From positions 1 to 5,501 of the forward strand of contig JASHWD010000075.1 of the NCBI GenBank assembly GCA_030044235.1: a stretch of 5,501 nucleotides of DNA, in the 5' to 3' direction. The notes beneath the pieces are model-generated. The model was not told the origin of the DNA and ran no database searches. It was given only the letters and a program-made list of their open reading frames with translations. This document shows positions 5,302 to 5,501 of this stretch, piece after piece. A program made the position numbers and the translations under genes. Position 1 is the stretch's first letter, and each line of letters starts with the position of its first letter. This DNA comes from Candidatus Parvarchaeota archaeon. Lineage in GTDB: Archaea; Nanobdellota; Nanobdellia; Parvarchaeales; Parvarchaeaceae.

Positions 5302-5361
5302 GGTATCCAATAGGCCGTTTTATGTGGCTTATAGCCCCTATTGAATAGCGTATCAGATACC
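5302..5361. repeat. 13-bp interrupted stem-loop
   Basis: GGTATC (5302-5307) pairs with GATACC (5356-5361), and the adjoining CAATAGG (5308-5314) pairs with CCTATTG (5337-5343). A 12-base bulge (5344-5355) lies on the 3' side. Inside the loop, GGC TTATA GCC (5326-5336) forms a small secondary hairpin. Confidence 0.7.
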
Positions 5362-5501
5362 ATTAGATGAGGTACCAGAAGCATCAAAAAACACTAAAAT
5401 TTAACTTTTATAATATAAATCTCAAAAATAGAAAGCAGATCTAAGTTACCTAAAATGCCCGGACCAGGCTAAACTTAGACCAAAGCATCCAATTAAGCAT
5501 A
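5362..5501. other. A/T-rich non-coding end of the window
   Basis: No open frame of note is present. CTTTTATAATATAAAT (5405-5420) is TATA-like on both strands: read on the minus strand it lies about 25 bases before position 5388, just outside the structured segment; read on the plus strand it would start a transcript near 5436. TCTAAGTT (5440-5447) is exactly complementary to AACTTAGA (5472-5479), enclosing 24 bases that include GCC/GGC. No tRNA could be fitted here. Confidence 0.5.

Larger units (their letters stand above)
5160..5361. ncRNA. Candidate structured RNA (or long palindromic element), unassigned
   Basis: About 200 bases without a gene contain nested and consecutive complementary segments. 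A rod is formed by GGATAAAAG (5181-5189) with CTTTTATCC (5265-5273), GGGTTTCA (5194-5201) with TGAAACCC (5255-5262), and GGCAT (5205-5209) with ATGCC (5248-5252), separated by small internal loops. Next is TAGGGC (5279-5284) with GCCCTA (5292-5297) around a 7-base loop. Then GGTATCCAATAGG (5302-5314) pairs with CCTATTG (5337-5343) and GATACC (5356-5361), leaving a 12-base bulge. GGCCATAAG (5160-5168) can pair with CTTATAGCC (5328-5336) with one mismatch, but this competes with part of the last helix. The core loosely recalls the 5' domain of archaeal SRP RNA (GTCCCCT, ATGCC, GAAACCCG), but the UGUNR motif and the helix 8 signature are not seen. GAATGA plus GAAACCCGGCTT recalls the 3' end of RNase P RNA, but its GAGGAAAGUCC region is missing. 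The strand is uncertain because pairing is symmetric; a TATA-like run at 5406-5420 could serve a minus-strand transcript. Confidence 0.4.

Noticed and set aside
5160..5361. Known riboswitch classes (TPP, cobalamin, fluoride, FMN)
   Set aside because: Their conserved core sequences are not present, and the segment follows an operon rather than preceding a gene on the plus strand.
5455..5472. ATG after the plus-strand TATA-like run as a gene start
   Set aside because: The frame stops after five codons.
5436..5501. tRNA gene near the right edge
   Set aside because: No T-arm consensus (GGTTCRANNCC), no D-loop pattern and no acceptor pairing could be fitted on either strand.
1..5501. CRISPR array, insertion sequence or defence cassette
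   Set aside because: There are no regularly spaced repeats, transposase motifs, target duplications, nucleases or NTPases anywhere in the window.

Overview
The window looks like a piece of an archaeal chromosome. Five independent gene starts have an A/T-rich TATA-like element centred about 26 to 35 bases upstream, and none of these five has a Shine-Dalgarno sequence in its very short leader, which is the pattern of leaderless or near-leaderless archaeal transcription. Codon use is rich in AGA/AGG arginine and ATA isoleucine, and the intergenic DNA is very A/T-rich. The gene content (a YVTN-type surface propeller, an MFS exporter, an LUD protein, small HExxH proteins) fits a Thermoplasma-like or DPANN-type (for example Micrarchaeota) archaeon. 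That placement is inference and no marker gene is present to settle it.

Layout, all genes on the + strand. Positions 1-267 hold the 3' end of a YVTN-like beta-propeller protein. At 373-1806 is a 14-helix MFS transporter of the EmrB/QacA type. At 1898-2635 is a SprT-like HExxH zinc protein with a Cys-rich zinc-ribbon segment. Positions 2636-3035 are a 400-base A/T-rich gap with a short direct and inverted repeat. At 3036-3650 is an LUD-domain protein. At 3690-4091 is a second small HExxH protein that may share the SprT-like core but has no ribbon. At 4134-4748 is an isoprenylcysteine carboxyl methyltransferase-like membrane methyltransferase, followed 7 bases later by a four-helix membrane protein (4756-5151). 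These last two form the one clear operon. The second gene of that pair is the only one with a plausible ribosome binding site.

Positions 5152-5501 contain no gene, but 5160-5361 is dense with mutually consistent inverted repeats and is more G/C-rich than the other gaps. It looks like a structured RNA or a long palindromic element. It resembles parts of archaeal SRP RNA and of RNase P RNA, but key signatures of both are missing, so it is left unassigned. It is the most interesting non-coding signal here.

Functionally the genes are mostly separate units with their own promoters: export across the membrane (MFS), membrane or thiol methylation (ICMT-like plus partner), a possible redox or lactate-related LUD protein without its usual LutA/LutB partners, and two putative zinc peptidases. 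No complete, recognisable novel defence or mobile system is visible.
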